DNA of 64,000 nucleotides. It comes from Streptomyces sp. V3I7 (GTDB lineage Bacteria > Actinomycetota > Actinomycetes > Streptomycetales > Streptomycetaceae). Where the stretch lies: contig NZ_JAUSZK010000001.1 of the NCBI RefSeq assembly GCF_030817495.1, positions 2,459,001 to 2,523,000 on the forward strand, in the 5' to 3' direction. The position numbers were made by a program, and so were the translations under genes. Within the stretch, counting starts at the first letter, position 1, and each line of letters begins with the position of its first letter. The notes beneath the pieces were generated by a model. It searched no databases. It saw only the letters and a program-made list of their open reading frames with translations, and was not told the DNA's origin. This document shows positions 27,334 through 38,154 of the stretch, piece by piece.

Positions 27334-29177
27334 GTGAGCGGAACGTCCGAAGGGCCGACGCCCGCGGCAGACCTCGACCGGTCCGCCGTAACAGCGAGTG
27401 ACACCCCCGCGCCTCCTGGTGGCGGGCTCCGACCCGGGCCCGTCCCCCGCCGCGGCGAACCGGCCGCGGCCTCCGCGTACCGTTCCGTCTTCGCCGCGTC
27501 CCCGCTGTCCATGGCCGTCGTCGACGCCGAAGGCCTGGTCGTCACCGCCAACGACGCGTTCGGGGCGCTGCTCGGCACCGATCCGGACGCGCTGGCCGGG
27601 CGGGTCGCCGCCGATCTCGTGGATCTGGCCGCCGATGCCCGCGACTGGCACGCCTACCGCGAACTGCTGCGCGGCCGGCAGGCGAAGCTGCGCTGCGCGC
27701 GGCGGCTGAAGCACCACGACGGCCATGTGGTGTGGGTCCAGGTCGCGGTCGCTCCGCTGGCCGGGGCCGAGGCCGGGGTGCTGCTCTCCGTCACCGACGT
27801 CAGCACACACCGCGAACTCCAGGCCAGACTCCGGCACTTGCAGATGCACGACCCGGTGACCCGGCTGCCCAACCGCACGCTGTTCTTCGAGCGGCTGTCG
27901 GCCTCGCTGGAGACGGAGCCGGACGAACAGGGTGGCACCGGGCGGATCGGCCTGTGCTATCTGGACCTGGACGGCTTCAAGGCGGTCAACGACACCCTTG
28001 GCCACCGCGTCGGCGACCGGCTGCTGACGGCCGTGGCCGAGCGGCTGACCCGGGTCGCGGCCGAGGCCGGATCGACCCGGGCGAGCACGCCGCTGGTGGC
28101 GCGGCTCGGCGGGGACGAGTTCGCCCTGCTGGTCGAGGACTCCACCGGCACCGACCAGTTGGCCGAGCTCGCCGAGTCCGCACTGACGGCCCTTCAGCAG
28201 CCCTTCGACCTGGCGGGCCGGCGCCTGTCGCTGTCGGCCTCGATCGGCGTCGTCGAACGCCACGCGGCCGGGACGACCGCGACCGGCCTCATGCAGGCGG
28301 CGGACACGACGCTGTACTGGGCGAAGGCCGACGGAAAGGCCCGCTGGACGCTCTTCGACCCGGAGCGCAACGCGCACCGCATGACCCGTCAGGCCCTCTC
28401 CTCCACCCTGCGCCCTGCCATCGACCGCGGTGAATTCGTCCTCGAGTACCAGCCGTTGGTCGGTATGGAGGACGGCCGGCTGCGGGGCGTGGAGGCGCTG
28501 GTCCGCTGGAACCACCCGCAGTTCGGCATGCTGACGCCGAATCGGTTCATCGGACTGGCCGAGGAGGACGGCTCGATCGTGCCGCTCGGCCGCTGGGCGC
28601 TGACCACCGCCTGCCGCCAGGCCCGCCACTGGCATCTCGCGCACCCCGCCGAGCCGCCGATCTTCGTCAGCGTCAACGTGGCCGTCCGCCAGGTGTGGGA
28701 CTCGGACCTGGTGGCGGACGTCGCCCGGACCCTCACCGAGACCGGCCTCGCCCCGCACCTGCTGCAGCTGGAGCTGACCGAGTCGGCGGTGATGGGCTCG
28801 GCGGGCCGACCGCTCCAGGCGCTCCAGGCGCTCAGCGACATGGGCGTACGGATCGCCATCGACGACTTCGGCACCGGGTACTCGAACCTGGCGTACCTGA
28901 GCCGGCTGCCGGTGTCCGTCCTCAAGCTGGACGGCTCCTTCGTCCGCGGCTTCCAGTACGACGGCCCGGGCGACCGCCCGAACCCGGCCGACGAGGTCGT
29001 GGTCGAGGCGATGATCCAGCTGGCCCACCGGCTCGGCCTCACCGTCACCGCCGAGTGCGTGGAGACGTCGGCCCAGGCGACGCGGCTGCGCCACATCGGC
29101 TGCGACACCGGACAGGGCTGGCTGTACTCCCGTCCGGTGCCGCCGGATCGTATCTCCGAGCTGCTGGGCGCTCAGGC

Positions 29178-29199
<22 letters not shown>
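27334..29199 (+). CDS. cdgA: CdgA-like c-di-GMP enzyme (PAS-GGDEF-EAL)
   Basis: 621-aa cytoplasmic signalling protein. PAS domain at residues ~47-160 ([20 protein letters not shown]). Diguanylate cyclase domain from ~170 with intact GGDEF at 259-263 ([11 protein letters not shown]) and no RxxD inhibition site five residues before it. EAL phosphodiesterase domain with EAL at 387-389 and [13 protein letters not shown] near 510, so both activities look possible. No membrane segments, unlike many Streptomyces relatives. GTG start with GGGAG upstream. Domain order and genome position match CdgA, a BldD-controlled developmental protein in S. coelicolor; identity is from memory of that family. Confidence 0.88.
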
Positions 29200-30272
<1,073 letters not shown>

Positions 30273-30304
30273 GCCCACGCCTCCTGCAGTTCACCCGACG
30301 CCCG

Positions 30305-31060
30305 GTTTCCCGAGCGGGCTGACGACCAGATTCCGGGCGGGGTAACGGGGGTGGGCTGGGGGTTTATTCCGGCGGAGGAGGCGGGGGGCGAGCTGGTCGG
30401 GCGGGAGTTGGTGGGGGCGAGGCCTCTCACAAGGGGGCAAGGCAGGTGCCCAGCCTCGGGAAGGGGGCAGGGGGACGGGGTCCCCGCCAGGGCTTCGCGG
30501 GCCAGACACCCGAGCCCGAGCCCCGCGAGGGGCGCAGGGGCCTGGGGCCGCGAGGGGCGCAGGGGCCTGGGGCCGTTAGGGGTGCAGGGGACGGAGTCCC
30601 CGCCAGGGGCTTGAGGGCCAGACACCCGAGCCCCGCGAAGGGCACAGGGGCCTCGGGCCGCCAGGGACGCAGGGGCCTCGAGCCGCCAGGGGTGCAGGGG
30701 ACGGAGTCCCCGCCAGGGGCTTGAGGGCCAGACACCCGAGCCCCGCGAAGGGCGCAGGGGCCTCGGGCCGCCAAGGGCGCAGGGGCCTCGGGCCGCCAAG
30801 GGCGCAGGGGCCTCGGGCCGCCAGGGGTGCAGGGGACGGAGTCCCCGCCAGGGGTTCGGGGGCGGAGCCCCCGGGCACGGGGCCTCTCCTCCTACCGAGT
30901 CGGGTGGGTGGGTGGGCAAGACCCTGGGAGACGGCCCGCGCCCGGCCGGCGAGTGAAGCGCCCGCCGGGGGGCCGGGGGCGGAGCCCCCGGGGTGCGGGG
31001 CCTCTCGTCCTACCGAGTCGGGTGGGTGGGTGGGCAAGTGGGGCGAAGCCCGGAGGGCAA
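30305..31060. repeat. Gene-free GC-rich repeat region
   Basis: About 755 bp with no credible gene. A ~25-bp unit (core GGGCGCAGGGGCCT) occurs at least seven times between 30533 and 30830. It is interleaved with two copies of a ~58-bp unit (core GGGGACGGAGTCCCCGCC, from ~30582 and ~30701). Downstream, two ~69-bp copies (30851-30920 and 30970-31039) share a hairpin GGGGGCGGAGCCCCC and then CCTACCGAGTCGGGTGGG. Such hairpin repeats are dispersed in many Streptomyces chromosomes and may act as terminators. Confidence 0.85.
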
Positions 31061-31064
31061 CGCC

Positions 31065-31796
31065 TCAGGCCTGGACGATCGGCTCGCGGGTGAACAGTTC
31101 GCCCAGCGCGGGCGAGTTCACCCGGCGCCCCGTGAGACGCAGGGCTTCCCAGACCGTGACCTGGTTCGCCGTGAGGACCGGTTTGCCGAGGGCCTTCTCC
31201 AGGCCGGCGACGTACGCCGCCGTGTGCAGCGCGGTGTCCGGCAGCAGCACCGCCTCCGCGTCCGGATGGTCCGCCGACTGCGCCAGCGCGAACACCTCAC
31301 GCTCACCCCACGTCCCGACCTCCGCCGCCGTGACGATTCCCGACGGCCGTACCCCGGTCACCTCCACACCCCCCGCCCGCAGGAACTCCGCGAACAGATC
31401 CGCCACGTCGTCGGGGTACGTCGCCCCGACCGCCACCCGCCGCGCCCCGATCTCCTGAGCCGCGTGCACGAAGGCGAACGACGTCGAGGAGGCCGGCATG
31501 CCCGCCACCCGGGCCAGCCCACGCACCTGCTCGTGGGCGCCCTCCCAGCCGTACACGAAGCTCCCGCTGGTGCACGCCCACACCACCGCCTCCGCCCCGG
31601 AGAGCCGCAGCGACTCCACGCCCGCCGCGAGCCGCTCCGGCGCGCCCATGCGGCGCAGCGCGTCCACCCGGTGCGCGTCCTCCCCGATGTCGGTGTGCAC
31701 CACGTCGACCCGGATGTCGCTGCCCAGAAGCTGCTCGATGCGGGGATAGTCGTCCTCGGCCGAGTGTCCCGGGTAGAGGAATCCGAGTGCGGTCAT
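31065..31796 (-). CDS. Maleate isomerase / Asp-Glu racemase-like protein (EutA-type)
   Basis: 243-aa protein of the maleate cis-trans isomerase/arylmalonate decarboxylase family. The first catalytic Cys is in AVVWACTSGSFVYGWEG. The region that normally carries the second Cys reads EAVLLPDTALHTAAYV, without Cys, so chemistry may differ from racemases or isomerases with two cysteines (arylmalonate decarboxylases also need only one). A late ANQVTVWEALRLTG matches the family end. Its ATG overlaps the stop of the upstream paralogue (ATGA), so the pair is co-translated and may form a heteromer. Confidence 0.8.
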   Translation of the reverse strand: MTALGFLYPGHSAEDDYPRIEQLLGSDIRVDVVHTDIGEDAHRVDALRRMGAPERLAAGVESLRLSGAEAVVWACTSGSFVYGWEGAHEQVRGLARVAGMPASSTSFAFVHAAQEIGARRVAVGATYPDDVADLFAEFLRAGGVEVTGVRPSGIVTAAEVGTWGEREVFALAQSADHPDAEAVLLPDTALHTAAYVAGLEKALGKPVLTANQVTVWEALRLTGRRVNSPALGELFTREPIVQA

Positions 31797-32581
31797 GTCC
31801 AGCCCTCCTGCTGTCCTTCAGGCAGTACGGGAGGCCATCCACGCGCCGACATGTCGACCAGCGCCTGATAGGGCCCCACCGCTCCGGTACCCAGCCGGCT
31901 CAGCGCCGCCCACATCGTGACCTGGTTGGCCGAGATGACGGGAAGGCGCAGTTCCGCTTCCAGCTGGGGTATCACGTCGTACGTCGGCAGATTGGTGCAG
32001 GAGATGAACAGGGCCTGGGTGCCCGTGTCGCGCACCGCCGTGCGCGCCATGTCCGCCACCTCCCGGTACGGCACCTTCCATATGTGCCGGGTCAGTCCCA
32101 TGAACACGCAGCCGGTGACCTCGACCCCGGCCTCCGCCACGTACTCCTCCAGTGCCCGCGTCACCGACACGGTGTACGGCGTCACGAGCGCCACCCGCCG
32201 CACGGCGAGTTCGGCCAGCGCCTCCAGCAGCGCCCCCGACGTCGTCACGGCGGGCACGTCGCCCGCCCGGGTCATCGCCGCGCCCATCGCCCGCTCCCCG
32301 GCGATCCCGCCGACGAAGCTCCCGGACGTGCAGGCGTACGCGACGACCTCGGGCGCCACCGCGGTCAGCGCCCGCACGGCCTCGCCCAGCGTCTCGTGCT
32401 CGCTGACCAGCCGGGCCAGGTCCAGGCCGACCTCGACCGGTACGTACGGCGTCCGCGTCAGATGGAGCGACACATCGTCGGGTACCCAGCGCCACAGCTC
32501 CCGATCCAGCGCGAAGTCGAACGGGGCGACCACCCCTACACCCCGCTGCGCGCGAGGTCCACCGAGAAACGAGACGTCCAT
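31793..32581 (-). CDS. Maleate isomerase / Asp-Glu racemase-like protein with both cysteines
   Basis: About 262 aa, same family as its downstream neighbour. Both cysteine motifs are present: VAYACTSGSFVGG and ALFISCTNLPTYDVI. Family end SANQVTMWAALSRLG. It therefore should use the two-base Cys mechanism (isomerisation or racemisation) or a related C-C/C-N chemistry. ATG 32581 chosen; an upstream GTG adds six residues. First gene of a two-gene operon, divergent from the dehydrogenase/amidase genes. Confidence 0.82.
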   Translation of the reverse strand: MDVSFLGGPRAQRGVGVVAPFDFALDRELWRWVPDDVSLHLTRTPYVPVEVGLDLARLVSEHETLGEAVRALTAVAPEVVAYACTSGSFVGGIAGERAMGAAMTRAGDVPAVTTSGALLEALAELAVRRVALVTPYTVSVTRALEEYVAEAGVEVTGCVFMGLTRHIWKVPYREVADMARTAVRDTGTQALFISCTNLPTYDVIPQLEAELRLPVISANQVTMWAALSRLGTGAVGPYQALVDMSARGWPPVLPEGQQEGWT

Positions 32582-32896
32582 GGCAGGCACCGGCCTCACG
32601 ACGAATGACGACGACGAAATTCAGCGACAGCGAACCGCAGCGAACCGCGACGCAAAACCAGGGGACAACGGATAGCGAGTACACCCGTGTTGACGAAGGT
32701 AGGTTCGGGTGCGAGCGTGGTCAATCCGTGCATGTCAGGCGCTTCCCGAACAACCCTCGAATCCCTCCACGAGCCCCCCGACACCCCGCCGCACCTCTTG
32801 ACACACGCGCCCCTCGGCTCTCCTTCGCCCCCCTCGGCCCCGACTCCCGCAGTCCTCCCACCGTCGCAGTCCCGTCCGGAAACCGGAGAAAACGGC
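32582..32896. promoter_or_regulatory. Divergent promoter region between racemase-like and dehydrogenase genes
   Basis: About 315 bp. The half next to the minus-strand genes is relatively AT-rich (near 32590-32700) and is the likely promoter zone. The other half is Pro/Ser-coding-like and may belong to a longer dehydrogenase N-terminus. No clear operator recognised. Confidence 0.4.
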
Positions 32897-33865
32897 TTGC
32901 CGACACCCGCCGCCCCGTCCGACCTCCCGACCCTTCTCGTCCTCGACGCCGAGCCCCTCCCCCGCCTCGGGCGCCTCACCGGCCGCGCCCGCATCGTGCA
33001 CACGGACGAGGCGGGACTCGCCGAGCGGCTCCCGGAGGCCGACGTCCTGCTCGTCTGGGACTTCACCTCCCGCGCCGTTCGCGAGGCCTGGCCGGGCGAG
33101 GGCCCGCGCCCGCGCTGGGTGCACACGGCGAGTGCCGGCGTGGAGCATCTGATGTGCCCGGAGCTGGCCGCCTCGGACACGGTGGTGACCAACGCTCGCG
33201 GCGTCTTCGAGCAGCCCATCGCCGAGTACGTCGCCGCCCTGGTCCTCGCGCTCGCCAAGGACCTGCCGCGCACCCTGGACCTCCAGCGCGAGCGCACCTG
33301 GCGGCACCGCGAGAGCCGGCGGCTGGCCGGCACGCGCGCGTGCGTGATCGGCTCGGGGCCCATCGGCCGCGCCATCGCCCGCACCCTGAAGGCGCTCGAC
33401 GTGACGACGGCGCTCGTCGGCCGCACCCCGCGCACCGGCGTCCACGGCCCCGACGACCTGGACCGCCTGCTGTCCCGCGCCGACTGGGTGATCGCGGCGG
33501 CCCCGCTGACGGAGCAGACGGCCGGCATGTTCGACGCGCGCCGCTTCGGCGTGATGCAGCCCTCGGCGCACTTCGTCAACATCGGCCGGGGCCAGCTGGT
33601 CGTCGAGGAGGCGCTCGCCGAGGCGCTGGCCAGGCGGTGGATCGCGGGCGCGGCGCTGGACGTGTTCACCGACGAGCCGCTCAGCCCCGCCAGCCCGCTG
33701 TGGGAGCTGCCGGGCCTGATCGTCTCCCCGCACATGAGCGGCGACACGATCGGCTGGCGCGACGAACTGGCCGCGCAGTTCGTTGAGTTGTACGAGGGGT
33801 GGGCCGCGGGAAGACCCCTGGTGAACGTGGTCGACAAGGAACGCGGCTACGTGCCCGGTCACTGA
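32897..33865 (+). CDS. D-isomer-specific 2-hydroxyacid dehydrogenase
   Basis: NAD-dependent oxidoreductase. The nucleotide-binding loop ACVIGSGPIGRAIARTLKAL (GxGxxG) starts near residue 150. The catalytic Arg is in FVNIGRGQLVVEEAL, the Glu in LDVFTDEPLS, and the His in LIVSPHMSGDT. TTG 32897 (GGAG 8 nt upstream) gives 322 aa, the family's normal length. A longer frame opens at 32687 and would add a 70-residue low-complexity leader. It lies 25 bp before the amidase, so likely same operon. Confidence 0.84.
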   Translation: MPTPAAPSDLPTLLVLDAEPLPRLGRLTGRARIVHTDEAGLAERLPEADVLLVWDFTSRAVREAWPGEGPRPRWVHTASAGVEHLMCPELAASDTVVTNARGVFEQPIAEYVAALVLALAKDLPRTLDLQRERTWRHRESRRLAGTRACVIGSGPIGRAIARTLKALDVTTALVGRTPRTGVHGPDDLDRLLSRADWVIAAAPLTEQTAGMFDARRFGVMQPSAHFVNIGRGQLVVEEALAEALARRWIAGAALDVFTDEPLSPASPLWELPGLIVSPHMSGDTIGWRDELAAQFVELYEGWAAGRPLVNVVDKERGYVPGH

Positions 33866-33890
33866 TCCGATCCCCGGAGGGATGCGCTGC

Positions 33891-35309
33891 ATGGAGCTCA
33901 CCGACCTCACCGCCGGACAACTCCTCGACGGCTACCGCAAGGGCGAGTTCGGCCCCGTGGAGGCGACCCGCGCGGCGCTGGAGCGGGCCCGGCGGATCCA
34001 GCTGGAGGTGAACGCCTTCGTCCGGCTCATGGAGCGGGATGCGCTCGGACAGGCCGAGGAGTCGGCGGAGCGCTGGCGGCGCGGTGAGCCGTGCGGGCTG
34101 CTGGACGGCGTCCCGGTCACGGTGAAGGACATCCTGCTGCTGCGCGGCCATCCGACGCTGCGCGGCTCCGAGACGGTCGACCCGCACGGCGTCTGGGACG
34201 AGGACGCGCCGTCGGTCGCCCGGCTGCGCGAGCACGGCGCCGTCTTCCTCGGCAAGACGACCACCCCGGAGTTCGGCTGGAAGGGCGTCACCGACTCGCC
34301 TCTGTCCGGCGTGACCCGCAACCCGTACGACACCACCCGCACCTCCGGCGGCTCCAGCGGCGGCGGCGCGGCCGCGGTGGCGCTGGGTGCGGGCCCGCTG
34401 TCGCTGGGCACGGACGGCGGCGGGAGCGTGCGCATCCCGGCGTCGTTCTGCGGAATCTTCGGGCTGAAGCCGACGTACGGCAGGGTGCCGCTGTACCCGG
34501 CGAGCGCCTTCGGGACGCTGGCGCACGTGGGCCCGATGACGCGGGACGCGGCCGACGCGGCGCTGATGATGGACGTCATCGCCGCCCCCGATGCCCGCGA
34601 CTGGTCGGCGCTGGGTCCGGCGCCGGAGTCGTTCACGGCGGGGCTCGGCGGCGGGGTGCACGGGCTGCGGGTGGCGTACTCGCCGTCCCTGGGCGGCCAG
34701 GTGGCCGTGCAGCCGGCGGTCGCGGCGGCGGTACGGCGGGCGGTGGCGAGGCTGGCGGACCTCGGCGCGTACGTGGAGGAGGCCGACCCCGACTTCGCCG
34801 AGCCGCTGGATGCCTTCCACACCCTGTGGTTCAGCGGCGCGGCCCGCACCGTCCAGCGGCTCGCGCCGCAGCAGCGGCAGCTGCTCGACCCCGGGCTGCG
34901 CGAGATCACCGGCCTCGGGGCCCGCTTCAGCGCGCTGGACTATCTGGCCGCGGTGGACGTGCGCATGGACCTCGGCCGCCGCATGGGCCGCTTCCACGAG
35001 TCGTACGACCTGCTGGTGACCCCGACCGTGCCGATCACGGCGTTCGAGGCGGGCGCCGAGGTGCCCAAGGGCTCGCCGTACCGGCGCTGGACGGGGTGGA
35101 CGCCGTTCACCTACCCCTTCAACCTCACCCAGCAGCCGGCCGCGAGCGTGCCGGTGGGCGTGGACGGCGCCGGGCTGCCGGTGGGGCTGCAGATCGTGGC
35201 CGCCCGGCACCGCGACGACCTGGTGCTGCGCGCCGCGCACGCCCTGTACGAGGCGGGGGCGGCGTCGGCCGCCGGCCCCGCTCCAGCCGTCACGCCCGGC
35301 GGAAGCTGA
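33891..35309 (+). CDS. Amidase (amidase signature family)
   Basis: 472-aa amide hydrolase. The Ser-cisSer-Lys triad is visible: Lys in VPVTVKDILLL, the Gly/Ser loop in RTSGGSSGGGAAAVALGAG, and the nucleophile Ser in GTDGGGSVRIPASFCG. The C-terminal region LVTPTVPITAFEAG and NLTQQPAASVPVGVDG fits. ATG 33891 is 10 nt after GGAGGG; ATG 33882 is too close. It overlaps the convergent DUF3830 gene by 20 bp. Substrate probably a small carboxamide taken up by the nearby importer (inference). Confidence 0.92.
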   Translation: MELTDLTAGQLLDGYRKGEFGPVEATRAALERARRIQLEVNAFVRLMERDALGQAEESAERWRRGEPCGLLDGVPVTVKDILLLRGHPTLRGSETVDPHGVWDEDAPSVARLREHGAVFLGKTTTPEFGWKGVTDSPLSGVTRNPYDTTRTSGGSSGGGAAAVALGAGPLSLGTDGGGSVRIPASFCGIFGLKPTYGRVPLYPASAFGTLAHVGPMTRDAADAALMMDVIAAPDARDWSALGPAPESFTAGLGGGVHGLRVAYSPSLGGQVAVQPAVAAAVRRAVARLADLGAYVEEADPDFAEPLDAFHTLWFSGAARTVQRLAPQQRQLLDPGLREITGLGARFSALDYLAAVDVRMDLGRRMGRFHESYDLLVTPTVPITAFEAGAEVPKGSPYRRWTGWTPFTYPFNLTQQPAASVPVGVDGAGLPVGLQIVAARHRDDLVLRAAHALYEAGAASAAGPAPAVTPGGS

Positions 35310-35808
35310 GCGTCTCCCCCTCCGCCCCGGACCGCCACAGGTCGTTGCAGGCCTCGGCCATCCGGTCGAGGCCGTCGACCACCTGACCCCAGACGATGCC
35401 GGGCACCCAGCCCACGTCGCCGTTGAGGAGCAGGTTGTTGCGCTCGTAGAACAGGGCGAGGTCCACCACGGTGGCCTGGGGGCCCACCTCGCGGTCGTAT
35501 CCGTAGGCGCGCGTGCCCAGTTCCGTGCCGGCGAAGGAGAAGTAGCAGAGGTCGCCCGGGATCGGAGTGACCGTCGGGTTCTCCAGGGGCGGCTCGGCGT
35601 CGGCGAATGGCGGGAAAAGAGCGTAGATCTCGTTGCGGGCGTACTTGGCGTGGTAGACGTCGCCACTCAGCGGCAGGGCGTCCCACACGGCGGCGCAGGT
35701 GCGCGGAGCACGGTCGTCCAGCAGCCGTGCCGTGCAGTGAACTGACCTTTTGACCAGCGAGACTTCGATGTAGCGGGCGGCCTGGGAATCCTTCCGTGAA
35801 TCCGTCAT
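35290..35808 (-). CDS. DUF3830 cyclophilin-like protein
   Basis: 172-aa protein: YIEVSLVKRSVHCTARLLDD followed by APRTCAAVWDALPLSGDVYH is the start of the DUF3830 cyclophilin-like barrel; it ends FYERNNLLLNGDVGWVPGIV and GQVVDGLDRMAEACNDLW. No enzymatic role is established for the family. It is often found next to amidases, Asp/Glu racemase-like genes and importers, as here. It converges on and slightly overlaps the amidase and diverges from ehuB, whose start is 48 bp away. Confidence 0.78.
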   Translation of the reverse strand: MTDSRKDSQAARYIEVSLVKRSVHCTARLLDDRAPRTCAAVWDALPLSGDVYHAKYARNEIYALFPPFADAEPPLENPTVTPIPGDLCYFSFAGTELGTRAYGYDREVGPQATVVDLALFYERNNLLLNGDVGWVPGIVWGQVVDGLDRMAEACNDLWRSGAEGETLSFRRA

Positions 35809-35855
35809 GCAATCCATGGTGCATAAGTCGAGTGCTCCCGGGTAGCCGCGCGGCC

Positions 35856-36782
35856 ATGGCTCCACCACATGGGAACGGCACAGGCACATCCGGTCACGCG
35901 TCCAGACGCACTCGGCGCTCCGTGCTCACGGGCGCCCTGGCGCTCGGGACGCTCGGGGCACTCGGCGCGAGCGGCTGCTCGCGCGTGGCGACCGCGTCGA
36001 GCACGAACGGCGGTGAACTCCTCGACCGGCTGCGCGCCCAGGGCGTCGTGCGGCTCGGGATCGCGGGAGAGATACCCTTCGGCTATATCGACAAGGATGG
36101 CCAACTGACCGGCGAAGCACCGGAGTTGGCCAAAGTCGTCTTCAAGCGCCTCGGGGTGGACCGGGTGCAGCCGGTACCCACGGAGTTCGGCTCCCTCATA
36201 CCCGGTCTGAACTCCCAGCAGTTCGACGTCGTGGCCGCCGGGATGTACGTGAACCCCGAGCGCTGCGAGCAGGTCATCTTCTCGGACCCGGACTACCAGA
36301 TGCTCGACGCGTTCATCGTGCGCAAGGGCAATCCGAAGGGCCTGCACGACTACAAGGACGTCGTGGAGAAGAAGGCCAGGTTCGCCACCGGGACCGGGTT
36401 CGCCGAGATCCAGTACGCCGTCGACGCGGGGTACAAGGAGAGCGACATCCTGATCGTCCCGGACCAGGTCGCCGGACTGAACGCGGTCGAGGCGGGGCGC
36501 GTCGACGTGTTCGCCGGTACCGCCCTGACCACCCGTGAGGTGGTCAAGCACTCCGCCAAGGCCGAGTCCACCCGGCCCTTCGCCCCGCTCGTCGACGGCG
36601 AACGGCACGTCGACGGGGGCGCGTTCGCCTTCCGCCCCGGCGAGACGAAGCTGCGTGACGCCTTCAACAAGGAGCTGCGGGGGCTCAAGGCGAGCGGCGA
36701 GCTGTTCCGGATCCTGCGGCCGTTCGGCTTCACCAAGGCCGAGATGACCGACCTCACCGCGAAGGAGCTGTGCGGCGGATGA
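35856..36782 (+). CDS. ehuB: Ehu-type amino-acid/ectoine ABC substrate-binding lipoprotein
   Basis: 308-aa solute-binding protein family 3. The N-terminus has a twin-arginine signal and lipobox (TRRSVLTGALALG ... GASGC), so it is probably a Tat-exported lipoprotein. The binding core includes VVRLGIAGEIPFGYIDKDGQ, VAAGMYVNPERCEQVIFSDP, and FATGTGFAEIQYAVDAGYKE. It matches the EhuB branch known for ectoine/hydroxyectoine, but the ligand here is unproven. First gene of ehuBCDA; the stop overlaps ehuC (ATGA). Confidence 0.75.
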   Translation: MAPPHGNGTGTSGHASRRTRRSVLTGALALGTLGALGASGCSRVATASSTNGGELLDRLRAQGVVRLGIAGEIPFGYIDKDGQLTGEAPELAKVVFKRLGVDRVQPVPTEFGSLIPGLNSQQFDVVAAGMYVNPERCEQVIFSDPDYQMLDAFIVRKGNPKGLHDYKDVVEKKARFATGTGFAEIQYAVDAGYKESDILIVPDQVAGLNAVEAGRVDVFAGTALTTREVVKHSAKAESTRPFAPLVDGERHVDGGAFAFRPGETKLRDAFNKELRGLKASGELFRILRPFGFTKAEMTDLTAKELCGG

Positions 36783-37507
36783 CCTCGGGCCTGTGGAAAC
36801 TCGTACTCGAAGGAGTCTGGACCACCGTCCAGCTGCTCGTGTTCAGCGGGCTGCTGGCCACGGCGGTCGCCTTCGCCATCGGTGTCGCGCGCACCAACCG
36901 GCTGCGGATCGTGCGCTTCCTCGCCGCGCTCTACACGGAGGTGTTCCGCGGCACCTCTGCGTTGGTGATGATCTTCTGGGTGTTCTTCGTGCTGCCGCTC
37001 GCCTTCGGCTGGCAGCTGGTCCCGCTGTGGGCGGGCACCCTCTCGCTCGGCCTGACCTACGGGGCGTACGGCTCGGAGATCGTGCGCGGCGCCCTGAACG
37101 CGGTCGACCCGGCGCAGAAGGAGGGCGGCATCGCGCTCGGCTTCACGCCCTGGCAGCGGCTGCGGCTGATCCTGCTGCCGCAGGCGGTGCCGGAGATGAT
37201 CCCGTCCTTCTGCAACCTGCTGGTCGAGCTGCTCAAGGGCACGGCGCTGGTGTCGGTCATGGGCATGGGTGACCTGGCGTTCAGCGCCAACCTCGTGCGG
37301 CTGGCGCTCCAGCAGAGCGCGGCGATCTACTCGTACGTCCTGCTGATCTACTTCGTCATCGCGTTCCTGATCACGCGGCTGATGCGGCGGCTGGAGGAGC
37401 GGCTGAAGGCCGGGGTCGGCAAGAGCCCCGGTACCGAGACGGAGGCGCGTGCCGCCAAGCGGGCGCAGACGACCGGCGTGAGCGCCGCGGGTGGTGGTGT
37501 CGCGTGA
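36779..37507 (+). CDS. ehuC: Ehu-type ABC transporter permease EhuC
   Basis: 242-aa polar-amino-acid-type permease with four to five membrane segments (VWTTVQLLVFSGLLATAVAF onward). HisM-type motif TEVFRGTSALVMIFWVFFVL. Coupling loop EGGIALGFTPWQRLRLILLP near residue 120. ATG 36779 overlaps the ehuB stop, and the gene ends overlapping ehuD (GTGA). The C-terminal tail is basic and soluble. Confidence 0.82.
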   Translation: MTSGLWKLVLEGVWTTVQLLVFSGLLATAVAFAIGVARTNRLRIVRFLAALYTEVFRGTSALVMIFWVFFVLPLAFGWQLVPLWAGTLSLGLTYGAYGSEIVRGALNAVDPAQKEGGIALGFTPWQRLRLILLPQAVPEMIPSFCNLLVELLKGTALVSVMGMGDLAFSANLVRLALQQSAAIYSYVLLIYFVIAFLITRLMRRLEERLKAGVGKSPGTETEARAAKRAQTTGVSAAGGGVA

Positions 37508-38154
37508 AGTGGGACTGGAATGCCGTCGGCGAGTTCATGCCGTACTTCTGGGACGGTCTGCTCGTCACCCTGAAGGCGCTGGCGCTGGGTTCGCTGATCG
37601 CCTTCGTGCTGGGGCTGGTGTGGACGCTGCTGATGCGTCTGCCGAGCCGGTGGGTGCGCTGGCCGGTGGGGACGGTGACGGAGTTCGTCCGCAACACCCC
37701 GCTGCTGGTGCAGCTGTTCTTCCTCTTCTACGTGCTGCCGGAGTGGGGACTGACGTTCTCGGCGCTGACCACCGGTGTCTTCGCGATCGGGCTGCACTAC
37801 TCGACGTACACCATGCAGGTCTACCGGGCCGGCATCGAGGCGGTGCCCACCGGTCAGTGGGAGGCCGCGACCGCGCTGAGCCTGCCGGTGCGCTGCACCT
37901 GGACCGCGGTGATCCTGCCGCAGGCGATCCGCCGGGTCGTGCCGCCGCTCGGCAACTACGTGATCGCGATGCTCAAGGACACGCCCGTCCTGATGACCAT
38001 CACCGTCCTGGAGATGCTCGGCGAGGCGCGGCTGTTCTCGCAGCAGCACTTCCAGTTCACCGAGCCGGTGACGGTGATCGGCGTGGCCTTCATCGTCATC
38101 TCCGCCCTGGCCTCCCTTCTTCTGCGCACCCTGGAGCGTCGCCTTGTCCGTTGA
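37504..38154 (+). CDS. ehuD: Ehu-type ABC transporter permease EhuD
   Basis: 216-aa permease of the same family: WDGLLVTLKALALGSLIAFV first segment, VTEFVRNTPLLVQLFFLFYV HisMQ motif, and coupling loop WEAATALSLPVRCTWTAVIL. GTG start overlaps the ehuC stop. The end overlaps the ehuA TTG start by 11 bp. Confidence 0.82.
   Translation: MKWDWNAVGEFMPYFWDGLLVTLKALALGSLIAFVLGLVWTLLMRLPSRWVRWPVGTVTEFVRNTPLLVQLFFLFYVLPEWGLTFSALTTGVFAIGLHYSTYTMQVYRAGIEAVPTGQWEAATALSLPVRCTWTAVILPQAIRRVVPPLGNYVIAMLKDTPVLMTITVLEMLGEARLFSQQHFQFTEPVTVIGVAFIVISALASLLLRTLERRLVR

Noticed and set aside
30533..30830. CRISPR-like array
   Set aside because: Units are 25 bp but directly adjacent or separated by other repeats, not by unique spacers, and no cas genes are present.
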